DNA of 64,000 nucleotides from positions 434,001 to 498,000 of the forward strand of contig NZ_CANNCF010000002.1 of the NCBI RefSeq assembly GCF_947503045.1, given 5' to 3'. Below the pieces are notes generated by a model, which searched no databases, had not been told where the DNA came from, and worked only from the letters and a program-made list of their open reading frames with translations. How positions within the stretch are numbered: the stretch's first letter is position 1; each line of letters begins with the position of its first letter. Position numbers and translations under genes: made by a program. Source of the DNA: an uncultured Tateyamaria sp. GTDB lineage: Bacteria; Pseudomonadota; Alphaproteobacteria; Rhodobacterales; Rhodobacteraceae. This document shows, piece by piece, positions 42,396 through 54,259 of this stretch.

Positions 42396-43121
42396 TCACC
42401 CCGAAAGCGAAGGGTCCTCGGCGGCCCGCACCAATTGCGTGAGGTCTGACAGGCGCTCTTTCTGTCGGCCCTTATCATCGAAATTGGCCGGGTCCAGCCA
42501 GACACGAAACGCCTCTTTCAACGCTGGCCATTCCGCGTCGATGGCGGCAAACCAGGCGGTGTCCCGATTGCGCCCCTTGACCACGGTCGCCTGACGAAAC
42601 ACCCCTTCATAGCTGAGGCCCAGACGCTGCGCGGCCCGGCGCGATCCCACGTTCAGCGCATCGCATTTCCACTCAAACCGGCGGTATCCCGCGTCAAAAC
42701 TCCACGCCATCATCATATAAAGCGCCTCAGTCGCCGCGCGGGTCTGCTGCAGGGCCGGGCTGAAATTGATGTGCCCAACTTCGATACTGCCTGCCTGTGG
42801 GGCGATGCGCAGGAAACTGGCGACACCTTCATAGGCGCCGCTGATCCTGTTCATGACGGCAAAGAACTCGACGCTGCTGTCCTCTTCGGTTTCGCGAATC
42901 CAGCGGTGATACTGGGACGACGACGAAAACGGGCCATAAGGCAGATAGTCCCACACATGATCCTGACCCACATATGAGCGATAAAGCAACGCGGCGTGCT
43001 TTTCAGCCACCAGCGGTTCCAGACAGCAATAGGCGCCGTCAAGGACTAGGGTGTCGTCCGGCGCAGGCGGCGGAGTCCAGTCCGGAACCAGATTGTTGTG
43101 GGGGCGATAAAGCTCAAACAT
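42396..43121 (-). CDS. GNAT family N-acetyltransferase, RimJ/RimL-like
   Basis: Protein of 241 aa in the GNAT acetyltransferase fold of the RimJ/RimL type. The acetyl-CoA binding region is SRRAAQRLGLSYEGVFRQA near residue 155, preceded by GHINFSPALQQTRAATEALYMM and FEWKCDALN. Targets may be ribosomal or small-molecule amines; nothing in the neighbourhood decides this. Convergent to the response regulator. Confidence 0.88.
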   Translation of the reverse strand: MFELYRPHNNLVPDWTPPPAPDDTLVLDGAYCCLEPLVAEKHAALLYRSYVGQDHVWDYLPYGPFSSSSQYHRWIRETEEDSSVEFFAVMNRISGAYEGVASFLRIAPQAGSIEVGHINFSPALQQTRAATEALYMMMAWSFDAGYRRFEWKCDALNVGSRRAAQRLGLSYEGVFRQATVVKGRNRDTAWFAAIDAEWPALKEAFRVWLDPANFDDKGRQKERLSDLTQLVRAAEDPSLSG

Positions 43122-43266
43122 ACCGGGACGTTACAGCACTTGCCTGCCGAGCTGAAACATCATTGTCACCTTGCGCATCCGAATTCTGAGAATCGATGCC
43201 GTATCGGGCTACCGCAGGTTGTTCGAGACGTGATTTCAGCCATCCCATCACGCCAAACCAGATGCC

Positions 43267-44439
43267 TTACAGCAACAGCCCGGCATCGCGCCCCATATCG
43301 AGTCCAGGGAACACCGCCCCCTCAAGCGCCGCGTGATCAAGACCCGTCAGCCCACGCATGATCCAGGCGGCATGGGCACGCACATCTCCCGTCGGCATGA
43401 GGTCACGATCCTGATAAAGGTCTCCTTCGCCCAGGCCCGGCCACTGGCCATAGACGCGTCCGCCACGCACCGCGCCCCCGGCCAGCACCATCAAACCACC
43501 GGTTCCGTGATCGGTGCCTTGGGTCCCGTTCTGGCGCACGGTGCGCCCGAACTCGGTCATCGCAACCACAGCCGTCTTGTCCCAGACACCACCCGCCATC
43601 CGTTTTTCCAGCGTCAGCAACGTGTCAGCGAGCCGCCCCAGCGCGTTGCCCAGCGCCCGTTTCTGACCGCCATGGGTGTCCCATCCGTTCAGTGAAAACG
43701 CTGCGATGCGCGATTCTGCCGAAAGTTGGAGCGCAGCGAATTCCGCCACTTGCACATGATCGGCTGCGCGCTTCTTGTCCGGTCCCGGCCCGCTTGCCGC
43801 CAAAAGGCGCGCCTCGGACAACGCGGCGTGCAGGGCCGGATCGGGTTCCGTGACCAGATCGAGCAGCCGTTCGGCCCGCGGGCTGAGTGTAAGTTCGGCA
43901 TCCGGCGACCAATTCGCTACATCCGCCGCACCGGTCAGCAAGCGCATGTTGTCGCGCCCGATCGCATAGGCCGTCTGCGCAGTCACCCCCGGCACCGCCT
44001 GCAGCATCCGATTGAGCCAACCATCCCGCGCACCCGACAGGGTGGCCGTCCCCGCCTCCAGCAGGTCCTGACCGTCGAAATGGCTACGCTTGTCGCGATA
44101 AGGGGTCGAGACGGCATGCATAAAGGCCAACTGCCCAGCGCGCCACATGGGCATCAGCGCCCCGAGCCCCGGATGCAGCGCGAAATAGCCATCAAGATCA
44201 TGTGCGCCTTGCTCAGGTCCCCCCGAGAGGGTCGCGCGTAACGCGGCAAAGGCCGGGTCGCCATAAGGCTGCACCACGTCCAGACCATCCATTCCGCCGC
44301 GAAGGATGATTACCACAAGGCGCGTGTCCCAAGGCGCGGCGGCGAAGCTGACCGGGGTCAGCAGCGGACTGGCCGCCAGCGAACAGCCCACAAGGCCTGA
44401 GCGGAACAAGAAGTCGCGGCGGGACAGGGCGGCGGGCAT
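43267..44439 (-). CDS. DUF1501 family protein, Tat-exported
   Basis: Predicted periplasmic protein of 390 aa with a Tat signal (SRRDFLF at 5-11, hydrophobic core, cleavage near residue 33). The alkaline-phosphatase-like DUF1501 signatures are seen: VVIILRGGMDGLDVVQPYGDP, FDGQDLLEAG and DHGTGGLMVLAGGAVRGG, with likely metal-binding His/Asp. It forms a pair with the DUF1800 gene 10 bp upstream. The pair is common in bacteria and of unknown function. Confidence 0.9.
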   Translation of the reverse strand: MPAALSRRDFLFRSGLVGCSLAASPLLTPVSFAAAPWDTRLVVIILRGGMDGLDVVQPYGDPAFAALRATLSGGPEQGAHDLDGYFALHPGLGALMPMWRAGQLAFMHAVSTPYRDKRSHFDGQDLLEAGTATLSGARDGWLNRMLQAVPGVTAQTAYAIGRDNMRLLTGAADVANWSPDAELTLSPRAERLLDLVTEPDPALHAALSEARLLAASGPGPDKKRAADHVQVAEFAALQLSAESRIAAFSLNGWDTHGGQKRALGNALGRLADTLLTLEKRMAGGVWDKTAVVAMTEFGRTVRQNGTQGTDHGTGGLMVLAGGAVRGGRVYGQWPGLGEGDLYQDRDLMPTGDVRAHAAWIMRGLTGLDHAALEGAVFPGLDMGRDAGLLL

Positions 44440-44449
44440 GATCAGGCTC

Positions 44450-45841
44450 CTATCTGCGTTGAAAGGCCGGTGACATCAGAACAATCCCGATGGCTTCGGG
44501 CTTGCTTTCGGCGGCGGCGGCGGCAAAGCGCACCGGCTCATCCGCAAAACCGCCAAGGGTCGTCTCCACAAACACGCGCGGGTCAGGCAGCGGGTTGCGC
44601 ACATGCCGCGGGACCTGCATCGCCCATGTGACACGGGCCGCGATCCCCTGCGGCGTGATCCAGTCCGCATCGTTTTCGGACCAGCCATCCGGGCCGATGG
44701 GCTGCTCCCACGCCTGCCCCATCTGGGCCAGTGGTCTGAGGATAAACTTGATAAACTGCTTGGGTGTGGCCGCACCGGCAACGTCCTGTGCGGGCGATAG
44801 GGCCCGGATGGCGGAGGACACGAAATCAATGGGTGGTTTCGCGTTGACCAACTGCGGCTGCCACGACGCGGGGTGATCCAGCAGGGTCGCATAGACCGGC
44901 ATCAACGCCCCGTCATGGGCCAGATATGTCGCCTCAAGCGCATCGACCAGCGCCGCTTCCGGATCGTCCGAAGTGAAATGCACCGCCAGTTTCCACGCGA
45001 TATGGCGCGCGGTGGAACGGTGCATCGCGAGATCCTCGAGCGCGGCGCGCACAGACCCGTCATCCCACGCATCCGCATAGGTTTGACCCAGCACTCTCTC
45101 CGCCCCCGGTTCGACAAAACCGGCGCGGAAATAGTACCCTTTCTTGGCCTGATAGGTCATGCCCGTGAACAGCTTGGCCAGCTCGGTCACGTCCGTCTGT
45201 GTATACGGCGCACCGACGCCCAATGTGTGCAGCTCAAGCACTTCGCGTGCCAGATTCTCGTTCATTCCCGAGGGCTTGCGCCCCGCCCTGCGTTTGGCCA
45301 CACGGCTGTTTGGCCCCATCGAGCGCGCCTGATCCAGATAGTCCAGCATCACCGGATGCATCACCGCCGATTGCAGCAGATCGGCAAAGCGCAAGGTGAT
45401 CGCCGGGCGGATGGCATCATCGATATAAGGCGTCGTGGCGCGCCGAAACACGCCAACCTTGCCCCGCGCGGTAAAGTGATCGGCCCAGAACGCCACCAGC
45501 CGTTCGCGAAAGGCCGTGTCCGTGAAACTACGCCGCCACAGGTTTTGCCCCACCCAGCCGATCCATGCCTTTCGCGCATCCCGGTTGAGTTGCTGACGCT
45601 CTTGCCTGGCCTGCTTTTCCTGCGGGGTGCCGCGGTTCTTGCGTTCCATGACGCGGGTGGCTTGCGCCGCGACCGAGCGGTCGAGAAAGGTGCGGAACGG
45701 TTCGGTCGGATAGCGCGCCGCCATGTCATCCGGTGCGGCAAGCCCGTCCAGAATCTGCGTCGCATCGCGCGGGGCCGCGATGTCCGGTGACAGCCCATAG
45801 CCGAACCGTATTTCCGCCAGTTGGGGATCAAAGCTGCGCAT
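44450..45841 (-). CDS. DUF1800 family protein
   Basis: Protein of 463 aa with the DUF1800 pattern: FRERLVAFWADHFT near residue 110, AVMHPVMLDYLD, NENLAREVLELHTLGVGAPYTQTDVTELAKLFTGMTY (the diagnostic block) and HIAWKLAVHF. No signal peptide is obvious. It and the downstream Tat-exported DUF1501 partner are likely cotranscribed. Biochemical role is unknown. Confidence 0.9.
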   Translation of the reverse strand: MRSFDPQLAEIRFGYGLSPDIAAPRDATQILDGLAAPDDMAARYPTEPFRTFLDRSVAAQATRVMERKNRGTPQEKQARQERQQLNRDARKAWIGWVGQNLWRRSFTDTAFRERLVAFWADHFTARGKVGVFRRATTPYIDDAIRPAITLRFADLLQSAVMHPVMLDYLDQARSMGPNSRVAKRRAGRKPSGMNENLAREVLELHTLGVGAPYTQTDVTELAKLFTGMTYQAKKGYYFRAGFVEPGAERVLGQTYADAWDDGSVRAALEDLAMHRSTARHIAWKLAVHFTSDDPEAALVDALEATYLAHDGALMPVYATLLDHPASWQPQLVNAKPPIDFVSSAIRALSPAQDVAGAATPKQFIKFILRPLAQMGQAWEQPIGPDGWSENDADWITPQGIAARVTWAMQVPRHVRNPLPDPRVFVETTLGGFADEPVRFAAAAAESKPEAIGIVLMSPAFQRR

Positions 45842-45938
45842 TCACGGTACCCGGCGCGTTACCTCACGAGATGAGGCAACCTAGCACAAGGTGCTGCGGC
45901 GCGCACCCGACCGGCGCTCACGATGTGCAAAGGATCGC

Positions 45939-47789
45939 CTAGTCCTGCGGAATGACGCGCAGACCAAGTTCCATCAGCTGATCGCTTGTCGGCTCGGAGG
46001 GCGCGTTCATCATCAGGTCTTCGGCCCGCTGGTTCATCGGGAACAGGATGACTTCGCGGATGTTCGCCTCGTTCGCGAGCAGCATCACGATCCGGTCGAT
46101 TCCGGCGGCGCAACCACCGTGAGGGGGCGCGCCATATTGGAAAGCGTTGACCATGCCGCCAAAACGTTTGCGCACTTCACTTTCGTCATAGCCTGCGATC
46201 TCGAAGGCCTTGAACATGATCTCGGGGCGGTGATTCCGGATCGCGCCGGACACGAGTTCGTAGCCGTTGCAGGCCAGATCGTATTGATAGCCCAGAACCT
46301 CCAGCGGATCGCCCTGCAGCGCCTCCATCCCGCCCTGCGGCATGGAGAACGGGTTGTGTTCAAAGTCGATCTTGCCGGTTTCCTCGTCCCGCTCGTAGAT
46401 CGGGAAATCGACGATCCAGGCAAAGGCATAGCGGTCTTCGTCCGTCAGCCCCAACTCGGCCCCGATCACGTTGCGTGCACGGCCTGCGATGGCCTCGAAA
46501 GTCTTGGGCTTGCCGCCGAGGAAGAACGCCGCGTCGCCGACACCAAGACCAAGTTGCTGGCGGATCGCTTCGGTCCGCTCGGGTCCGATGTTCTTGGCCA
46601 GCGGGCCTGCGGCTTCCATGCCACCCTCGACCTCGCCGGATTTCAGCTTGGCCTGCGCCTCTTTCACCGGGATACCCAGTTCCTGAGCCACGGAATCGGC
46701 AGTCTTTTCGCGCCAGAAGATGTAACCCATCCCCGGCAGCCCTTCCTTCTGGGCATAGGCGTTCATGCGATCACAGAACTTGCGGCTGCCACCTTTCGGC
46801 GCGGGAATTGCGCGGATTTCAGTGCCATCCTGCTCCAGCAGCTTGGCAAAGATGGCAAAACCGGAACCTGCAAAATGCTCGCTGACCACCTGCATCTTGA
46901 TCGGGTTGCGCAGGTCGGGCTTGTCCGACCCATACCACAAGGCCGCATCGCGATAGCTGATCTGTTCCCACGTCTGATCGACCTTCTTGCCGCCGCCAAA
47001 TTCCTCGAACACGCCAGTCAGCACCGGCTGGATTGTGTCGAACACATCCTGCTGGGTGACAAAGGACATCTCGAGGTCGAGCTGGTAAAAGTCGGTGGGC
47101 GAACGGTCAGCACGTGGGTCTTCGTCGCGGAAACAGGGCGCGATCTGGAAATACTTGTCAAAGCCCGACACCATCAACAGCTGCTTGAACTGTTGCGGAG
47201 CCTGCGGCAGAGCATAGAACTTGCCCGGATGCAGACGCGACGGCACGAGGAAGTCGCGCGCACCCTCGGGCGAGGACGCAGTGATGATCGGCGTCTGGTA
47301 TTCGCGGAACTCCTGATCCCACATGCGCTTGCGTAAGGATGCAACCACATCCGAACGCAGCTTCATGTTGGCCTGCATTTTCTCGCGGCGCAGGTCGAGA
47401 TAGCGGTAGGTCAGGCGGGTTTCCTCGGGGTATTCCTGATCGCCGAACACCATCAGCGGCAATTCTCCCGCATCGCCCAACACTTCCATGTCGCGCACGA
47501 ACACTTCGATCTCGCCCGTGGGGATCTTGGGGTTCACCAGCGACGCATCGCGCGCCTTCACTTCACCGTCGATGCGAACGCACCATTCGCTGCGCACCTT
47601 TTCGACGTCGGCAAAGACCGGGCTGTCGGGGTCGCACAGCACTTGCGTCATTCCATAGTGGTCGCGCAGGTCGATGAACATCACACCGCCATGGTCGCGC
47701 ACGCGGTGGACCCAGCCCGACAGGCGCACGGTATCGCCCACATTGGCCGACGTCAGAGCGGCACAGGTGTGTGAGCGGTATGCATGCAT
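45939..47789 (-). CDS. aspS: Aspartate--tRNA ligase, probably non-discriminating (Asp/Asn)
   Basis: Class II synthetase of 616 aa with N-terminal OB-fold anticodon domain, catalytic core with the bacterial GAD insertion, and motif 2 ([24 protein letters not shown] region). The anticodon-domain stretch RVRDHGG has His where E. coli has Leu; His at this place goes with non-discriminating AspRS that also charges tRNA-Asn, to be amidated by GatCAB. The ATG at 47789 gives the normal start; an upstream frame extends to 47834. Confidence 0.95.
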   Translation of the reverse strand: MHAYRSHTCAALTSANVGDTVRLSGWVHRVRDHGGVMFIDLRDHYGMTQVLCDPDSPVFADVEKVRSEWCVRIDGEVKARDASLVNPKIPTGEIEVFVRDMEVLGDAGELPLMVFGDQEYPEETRLTYRYLDLRREKMQANMKLRSDVVASLRKRMWDQEFREYQTPIITASSPEGARDFLVPSRLHPGKFYALPQAPQQFKQLLMVSGFDKYFQIAPCFRDEDPRADRSPTDFYQLDLEMSFVTQQDVFDTIQPVLTGVFEEFGGGKKVDQTWEQISYRDAALWYGSDKPDLRNPIKMQVVSEHFAGSGFAIFAKLLEQDGTEIRAIPAPKGGSRKFCDRMNAYAQKEGLPGMGYIFWREKTADSVAQELGIPVKEAQAKLKSGEVEGGMEAAGPLAKNIGPERTEAIRQQLGLGVGDAAFFLGGKPKTFEAIAGRARNVIGAELGLTDEDRYAFAWIVDFPIYERDEETGKIDFEHNPFSMPQGGMEALQGDPLEVLGYQYDLACNGYELVSGAIRNHRPEIMFKAFEIAGYDESEVRKRFGGMVNAFQYGAPPHGGCAAGIDRIVMLLANEANIREVILFPMNQRAEDLMMNAPSEPTSDQLMELGLRVIPQD

Positions 47790-47868
47790 GGGAAAGGCCC
47801 TTTCGGCGCGTGTCGGAATTCGGCGCAGATACACCGCCCGGGGGCAGGAAAGTCAAGCGCGCAAACTG

Positions 47869-47896
47869 AAAACGCGGGCCCCTTTCGAGGCCCGCG
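47869..47896 (-). terminator. Rho-independent terminator of katG
   Basis: CGCGGGCC (47873-47880) and GGCCCGCG (47889-47896) form an 8-bp GC stem, and on the minus strand it runs into TTTT at 47872-47869. It lies 26 bp after the katG stop and before aspS, separating the two minus-strand genes. Confidence 0.85.
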
Positions 47897-47921
47897 CGGG
47901 TTCTGTCAGGCTTGGGGCCGA

Positions 47922-50111
<2,190 letters not shown>

Positions 50112-50295
50112 TCAAAGGTTATCAGTCAGCGAAGTAAGCCAGGGCGGAACCCAGTCCAGCCTGACATCGCAATTGGTCCAACAAGGTCACGAATGTGGGG
50201 CAGGCATACTTTTGATTCGGCCACGCCCTGTCTTCCCCCCTTATTGATCACGGCGACCATACCAAGGGAAATTCATTAGTTTAAGTTGCATTTCT

Positions 50296-50307
50296 TTATC
50301 GTGATAA
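50296..50307. promoter_or_regulatory. Inverted repeat in the katG-oxyR intergenic region
   Basis: TTATC-GT-GATAA lies 12 bp before the oxyR start and is embedded in AT-rich sequence (about 50270-50315) with ATAG and CTTAT-like elements. The position suits OxyR autoregulation and katG activation. It is a motif-level suggestion; the consensus for OxyR is loose. Confidence 0.4.
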
Positions 50308-50319
50308 TAGCTTTGCCTT

Positions 50320-51210
50320 ATGAAGAGCCTCACCCTGCGCCAGTTGCGCTATTTCGATGCCCTCGCCCGCGAGGGGCACTTTGGCCGCGCCGCAGAGCGC
50401 TGCGCCATTTCGCAACCCGCCCTGTCGGTGCAGATCAAGGACCTCGAAGAGAGCCTCGGCTTTGCCCTGTTCGAACGCGGGCCCCGTCACGTCCGCCTCA
50501 CCGCGCGCGGCGAGGCCTTTGGCAAACGCGCCAACGCCATTCTGCGCGAGGTTGCGGATATGGGCGAATGGGCTGACTCCGCACGCTCTGGCACGTTCGA
50601 GCGTTTGCGCCTTGGGGTCATTCCCACCATCGCGCCTTATGTGCTGCCCCGGATAATCGCGGACGTCACCGACGCCTTTCCCCAGATCGACCTGCACATT
50701 CGCGAAACCGTCACTCCGCGCCTGACAGCCGAATTGCTGGATGGGCAGCTTGATGCGGCGATTGTCGCCCTGCCGATCGAGGAACCCGCGCTGAGCGAAC
50801 TGCCCCTGTTCACCGAGGAAATGGTGCTGGTGCGCCCCGAACGCGATGCAGGTGCCCCGCCTGTACCACCGGGCGCGCTTGAGGACATGCGCCTGCTGCT
50901 ACTCGAGGAAGGGCACTGTTTCCGCGATCAGGCCCTGTCCTTCTGCAATATCAGCCCGTCCCGCCCGCGCGATGGGCTGGACGGCAGTTCGCTGTCTACG
51001 CTGGTGCAAATGGTGGGCGCGGGCATTGGCGTCACCCTGATCCCCGACATGGCTGTGGGGGTCGAAACCCGCTCAGCCCCGGTCTGCGTGACCCGTTTCC
51101 AAACGCCAGCGCCGATGCGGACGGTGGGGCTTGTCTGGCGCAAGACGAACCCGATGGCTGATGCGCTAGCGCAGATTGGCGCGATCGTGAAGACCGCCGC
51201 GCGGCCCTGA
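50320..51210 (+). CDS. oxyR: Peroxide-sensing LysR-type regulator OxyR
   Basis: LysR-family activator of 296 aa. The N-terminal helix-turn-helix (LRQLRYFDALAREGHFGRAAERCAISQPALS) is followed by the effector domain with the redox pair Cys200 and Cys209 in GHCFRDQALSFC. These match the E. coli OxyR Cys199 and Cys208 motif, so it should form the activating disulfide on H2O2. Divergent katG is its obvious target. Confidence 0.94.
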   Translation: MKSLTLRQLRYFDALAREGHFGRAAERCAISQPALSVQIKDLEESLGFALFERGPRHVRLTARGEAFGKRANAILREVADMGEWADSARSGTFERLRLGVIPTIAPYVLPRIIADVTDAFPQIDLHIRETVTPRLTAELLDGQLDAAIVALPIEEPALSELPLFTEEMVLVRPERDAGAPPVPPGALEDMRLLLLEEGHCFRDQALSFCNISPSRPRDGLDGSSLSTLVQMVGAGIGVTLIPDMAVGVETRSAPVCVTRFQTPAPMRTVGLVWRKTNPMADALAQIGAIVKTAARP

Positions 51211-51287
51211 GCCCCTTTTGCACGGTCCACGCGACGCGTTGAGCCACACCCGAAACCAACGGACCCCGACGACAAGGCGGGTCACGC

Positions 51288-51934
51288 ATGATAGAGATTT
51301 TGGACAGCCTGCGCGCGGCCTGTTAGCTGATCATGCGGCTTGATGCGGACCTAGTGGAAATCACGCGGCGCTCACTGCATGTGAGCTCAAGGCGCTATTC
51401 GTGGCCTGCATCATCCCGCTGACAGCGGGCACATGGCTGGCCATGCGCCGGTTCAAATACCGCCCTGCAGCCATCATGACGCTCAATGCTCTCATGGGTC
51501 TGCCCTCCGTTGTCCTCGGCCTGATCGGCTACCTGCTGTTGCCGCGCGGTGGGCCGTTTGGCGTTATGGGCCTGCTGTTCACCGCCACCGCCATGATCAT
51601 TGCCCAGGTTGTCATCATCCCGCCCTTGATCATGTCGATCACTTATCAGGCCATTCGCGAATTGTGGGCCGAATGTCACGACCTGCTGATATCCCTGAAC
51701 ACGACGCCGGGCGAGCGGGTCCGCACGCTGTTGTGGGACGGGCGACGTGAGCTGCTCACCGCCGCGCTGGTCGGGTTCGGGCGCGCCATTGGCTGGATGG
51801 GTGCGATCATCATCGCGGGCGGCAATATCGATCACATCCCGCGCGTGCTGACCACCGCCATCGCCCTTGAAACCTCGAAAGGGGACTTTGTCTTCATCGC
51901 GCTGTCGCTGTTCGTGTTCAACGCCACGGATTGA
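51288..51934 (+). pseudogene. Decayed tungstate/molybdate-type ABC permease gene (tupB-like)
   Basis: Remnant of a TupB/WtpB-like permease. From ATG 51288 the first frame reads MIEILDSLRAAC, an in-frame TAG (51324-51326), then RLDADLVEI and SLHV. Near 51382 the homology jumps to another frame that continues ELKALFVACIIPLTAG and runs to 51934. The coupling helix EAA-like region reads GRAIGWMGA where intact relatives have an acidic residue, and the C-terminus stops about 20 residues early. No tupA or tupC flanks it, and a convergent aminotransferase gene begins 3 bp after it. Non-functional by several independent lesions. Confidence 0.8.
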
Positions 51935-51937
51935 ACC

Positions 51938-53263
51938 TCAGGCCTGCAGCGCGGTCTCAATTGCGCCTGACAGCTTGGTGACCAACTCGTCGACCTGGTC
52001 GTCACTGATGATGAAGGGCGGCGCGAGCAGCACGTGATCGCCGTTCTGCCCGTCAATTGTCCCGCTCATGGGATAGCAGATCAGGCCCGCCTCAAAGGCC
52101 GCCGTCTTGATGCGCCCGGCGATCTTGCGCGAAGCGGCAAAGGGCGTCTTCGTCTCGCGATCTTCGACCAACTCAACACCCTGAAACAGGCCCCGGCCCC
52201 GGATGTCTCCGACATTCGGATGCTGACCAAACTCGGCCTGCAGGGCCGCCATCAGCTTGTCGCCTTGCGTCTTCACACGCGGAATCAGGTTGCGGTCCAG
52301 CATGGCGTTGACCACTGCAACGCCCGCTGCCGCTGCGGTCGGGTGGCCCAGATAGGTGTGCCCGTGCTGAAAAAAACCGCTGCCATTCTCGATCGTTTCG
52401 TAGATGTGGCGGCTGCACAGCATCGCACCGATGGGTTGATACCCAGCCCCCAACCCTTTGGCGATGCACAGAATATCCGGCGCGACTCCGTCCTGATCGC
52501 AGGCAAAGAGACTGCCGGTGCGCCCCATCCCACACATGACCTCATCAAGGATCAGCAGAATGCCGTATTGATCGCAGATTTCACGGATGCGCTTGAAATA
52601 GCCCGGCGCGGCGGTCAGCGCGCCTGCGGTGGCGCCCACCACGGGTTCGGCGGCAAAGGCCATGACCGTCTCGGGACCGACACGCAGCAACTCTTCTTCC
52701 AGCAGGTTGGCGGCCCGGATCCCGTACTCTTCCAGCGTTTCGCCATCGCGGCGCAGACGGTATTCGTAGCAGGGATCAATATGGCTCATGTCGATCAGCA
52801 AGGGGCCAAATTGCGCGCGTCGCCACGCGTTTCCGCCCGCCGAAAGCGCACCCATCGTATTCCCGTGATAGCTTTGCTTGCGGGCGATCACGCGGCCCCG
52901 GTTCGGCTCTCCTTTCTCGACATAGTATTGTCGGGCGAGCTTCAGCGCGGCCTCCATCGCTTCGGACCCGCCGGAGACCAAATAGACCCGGTCAAGATCA
53001 CCAGGAGCGTGCTCAATCAGCAGATCGGCCAATGTCTCGGCAGGGTCCGAGGTGAAAAAGCCGGTATGGGCATAGGCCAGACTGTCGAGCTGCGCCTTGA
53101 CCGCGTAGATGATCAACTGATCGCCATGGCCAAGGCAGGACACAGCCGCGCCGCCCGAGGCATCCAGGTATTGCTTGCCGGTCTCGTCGAATAGGTAACA
53201 CCCCTCTCCGCGCACAGCCGTTGGGGGTAACTGTTTGGTATGGCGGGGAAAAATATGCGACAT
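51938..53263 (-). CDS. Class III PLP-dependent aminotransferase
   Basis: Fold-type I aminotransferase of 441 aa. PLP contacts are readable: VSGGSEAMEAALKLAR, SYHGNTMGALS, LILDEVMCGMGRTG and the Lys in CIAKGLGAGYQPIGA. It belongs to the omega/gamma-aminobutyrate, beta-alanine or putrescine-type branch. As the last gene of the accessory operon (12 bp after the C45 gene) it probably transaminates an amine or amino acid produced by the pathway. The true substrate is unknown. Confidence 0.9.
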   Translation of the reverse strand: MSHIFPRHTKQLPPTAVRGEGCYLFDETGKQYLDASGGAAVSCLGHGDQLIIYAVKAQLDSLAYAHTGFFTSDPAETLADLLIEHAPGDLDRVYLVSGGSEAMEAALKLARQYYVEKGEPNRGRVIARKQSYHGNTMGALSAGGNAWRRAQFGPLLIDMSHIDPCYEYRLRRDGETLEEYGIRAANLLEEELLRVGPETVMAFAAEPVVGATAGALTAAPGYFKRIREICDQYGILLILDEVMCGMGRTGSLFACDQDGVAPDILCIAKGLGAGYQPIGAMLCSRHIYETIENGSGFFQHGHTYLGHPTAAAAGVAVVNAMLDRNLIPRVKTQGDKLMAALQAEFGQHPNVGDIRGRGLFQGVELVEDRETKTPFAASRKIAGRIKTAAFEAGLICYPMSGTIDGQNGDHVLLAPPFIISDDQVDELVTKLSGAIETALQA

Positions 53264-53275
53264 CGGCTTCTCCTG

Positions 53276-54247
53276 TTATGCGGCTCCGGGGATTTGCACG
53301 CGGCGGCCACCTTCCTGAAAATCGGTGAATGACTGCGCCCAGACGGTGCCGGGCCAGCGCACCTCCATCTCGCCGAGACGGGGGCGATAGACGGCCGTGT
53401 AAAGCGTGCCGAACCCCGCCTCGAAGGCGGTGGAATAAAGCGGCGGGCGCAGGAAGGCGCTGATGAACTTGTCTTCGGGATCACGGTGCAGCGTGAGGCG
53501 CTGCAGCAGGAACCGCTCGCGTTCAACGGTGGCGGTGAACCGCGCGTGGCTGACCCATTCGACGTTTTCCTGATGGTTGGTGGCCACGGCGGCATGGGTG
53601 ATCACGGCCGGGCGGTCGGGCGCAACCATGGCCGTCAGATAGTGGCGTTTGGCATCCAGCACGGTGACATTGTAACTCATGTGCGTCGGAATTCGGGCGA
53701 GCACCTTGCCCGCCTCTTCGGCCGTCTCGCAGGTCTGCAGCACGTAACGCAGGATCAGCGGCACGCCAAAGCCGCTGCCTACTATGCTGCGCCCACCAAA
53801 GGTCAAAGAGACCGAAAGGCCCGCATCGTTCATCCCGTCCACAAGCCCCCACAGCCCGTCCGAGGTGCCAATGACTTGCCGTCCCTGCCAGCCTGTACGC
53901 AACAAAAGGCAGTCAAAGGCGTTGGGATTGTAGTCGTAATTGCGCACCAGCACGGGTTCTTCGCCGGTCCAGATCGCCTGTGAACATGCCGACAGGTAGG
54001 GCGGCGGGCAGTAAAAACTGAGGAAACGCGCCGCCTGATCGCCACCCCCGGCCAGCTCGCACAAGGAATCGTACAGCGGCATCATTTCGGGCATATGCTG
54101 TTCAAGCGCGCGACGACTTTCCAGATAGGACGGGCGGGCCGCATCCCCTTCTTTCAGCCACCAGCGTTTGTAATCCGGCCAATACTCGGCAAACAGCCCG
54201 GCCCACTTGGGACCGGGCGTGTCTTCGCGAAGGGCGCGCCAAAGCAT
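53276..54247 (-). CDS. C45-type autoproteolytic acyltransferase/hydrolase (Ntn fold)
   Basis: Protein of 323 aa related to isopenicillin-N acyltransferase-like C45 peptidases. The putative nucleophile Cys88 (SACSQAIW) would become the new N-terminus after self-cleavage, followed by NYDYNPNAFDC and the DGLWGLVDGMNDAGLSVS block typical for the fold. Such enzymes form or break amide bonds. It lies between the ATP-grasp and aminotransferase genes with gaps of 12 bp on both sides, so it is part of one operon. Confidence 0.82.
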   Translation of the reverse strand: MLWRALREDTPGPKWAGLFAEYWPDYKRWWLKEGDAARPSYLESRRALEQHMPEMMPLYDSLCELAGGGDQAARFLSFYCPPPYLSACSQAIWTGEEPVLVRNYDYNPNAFDCLLLRTGWQGRQVIGTSDGLWGLVDGMNDAGLSVSLTFGGRSIVGSGFGVPLILRYVLQTCETAEEAGKVLARIPTHMSYNVTVLDAKRHYLTAMVAPDRPAVITHAAVATNHQENVEWVSHARFTATVERERFLLQRLTLHRDPEDKFISAFLRPPLYSTAFEAGFGTLYTAVYRPRLGEMEVRWPGTVWAQSFTDFQEGGRRVQIPGAA

Positions 54248-54259
54248 AGGTGTTTTCCT

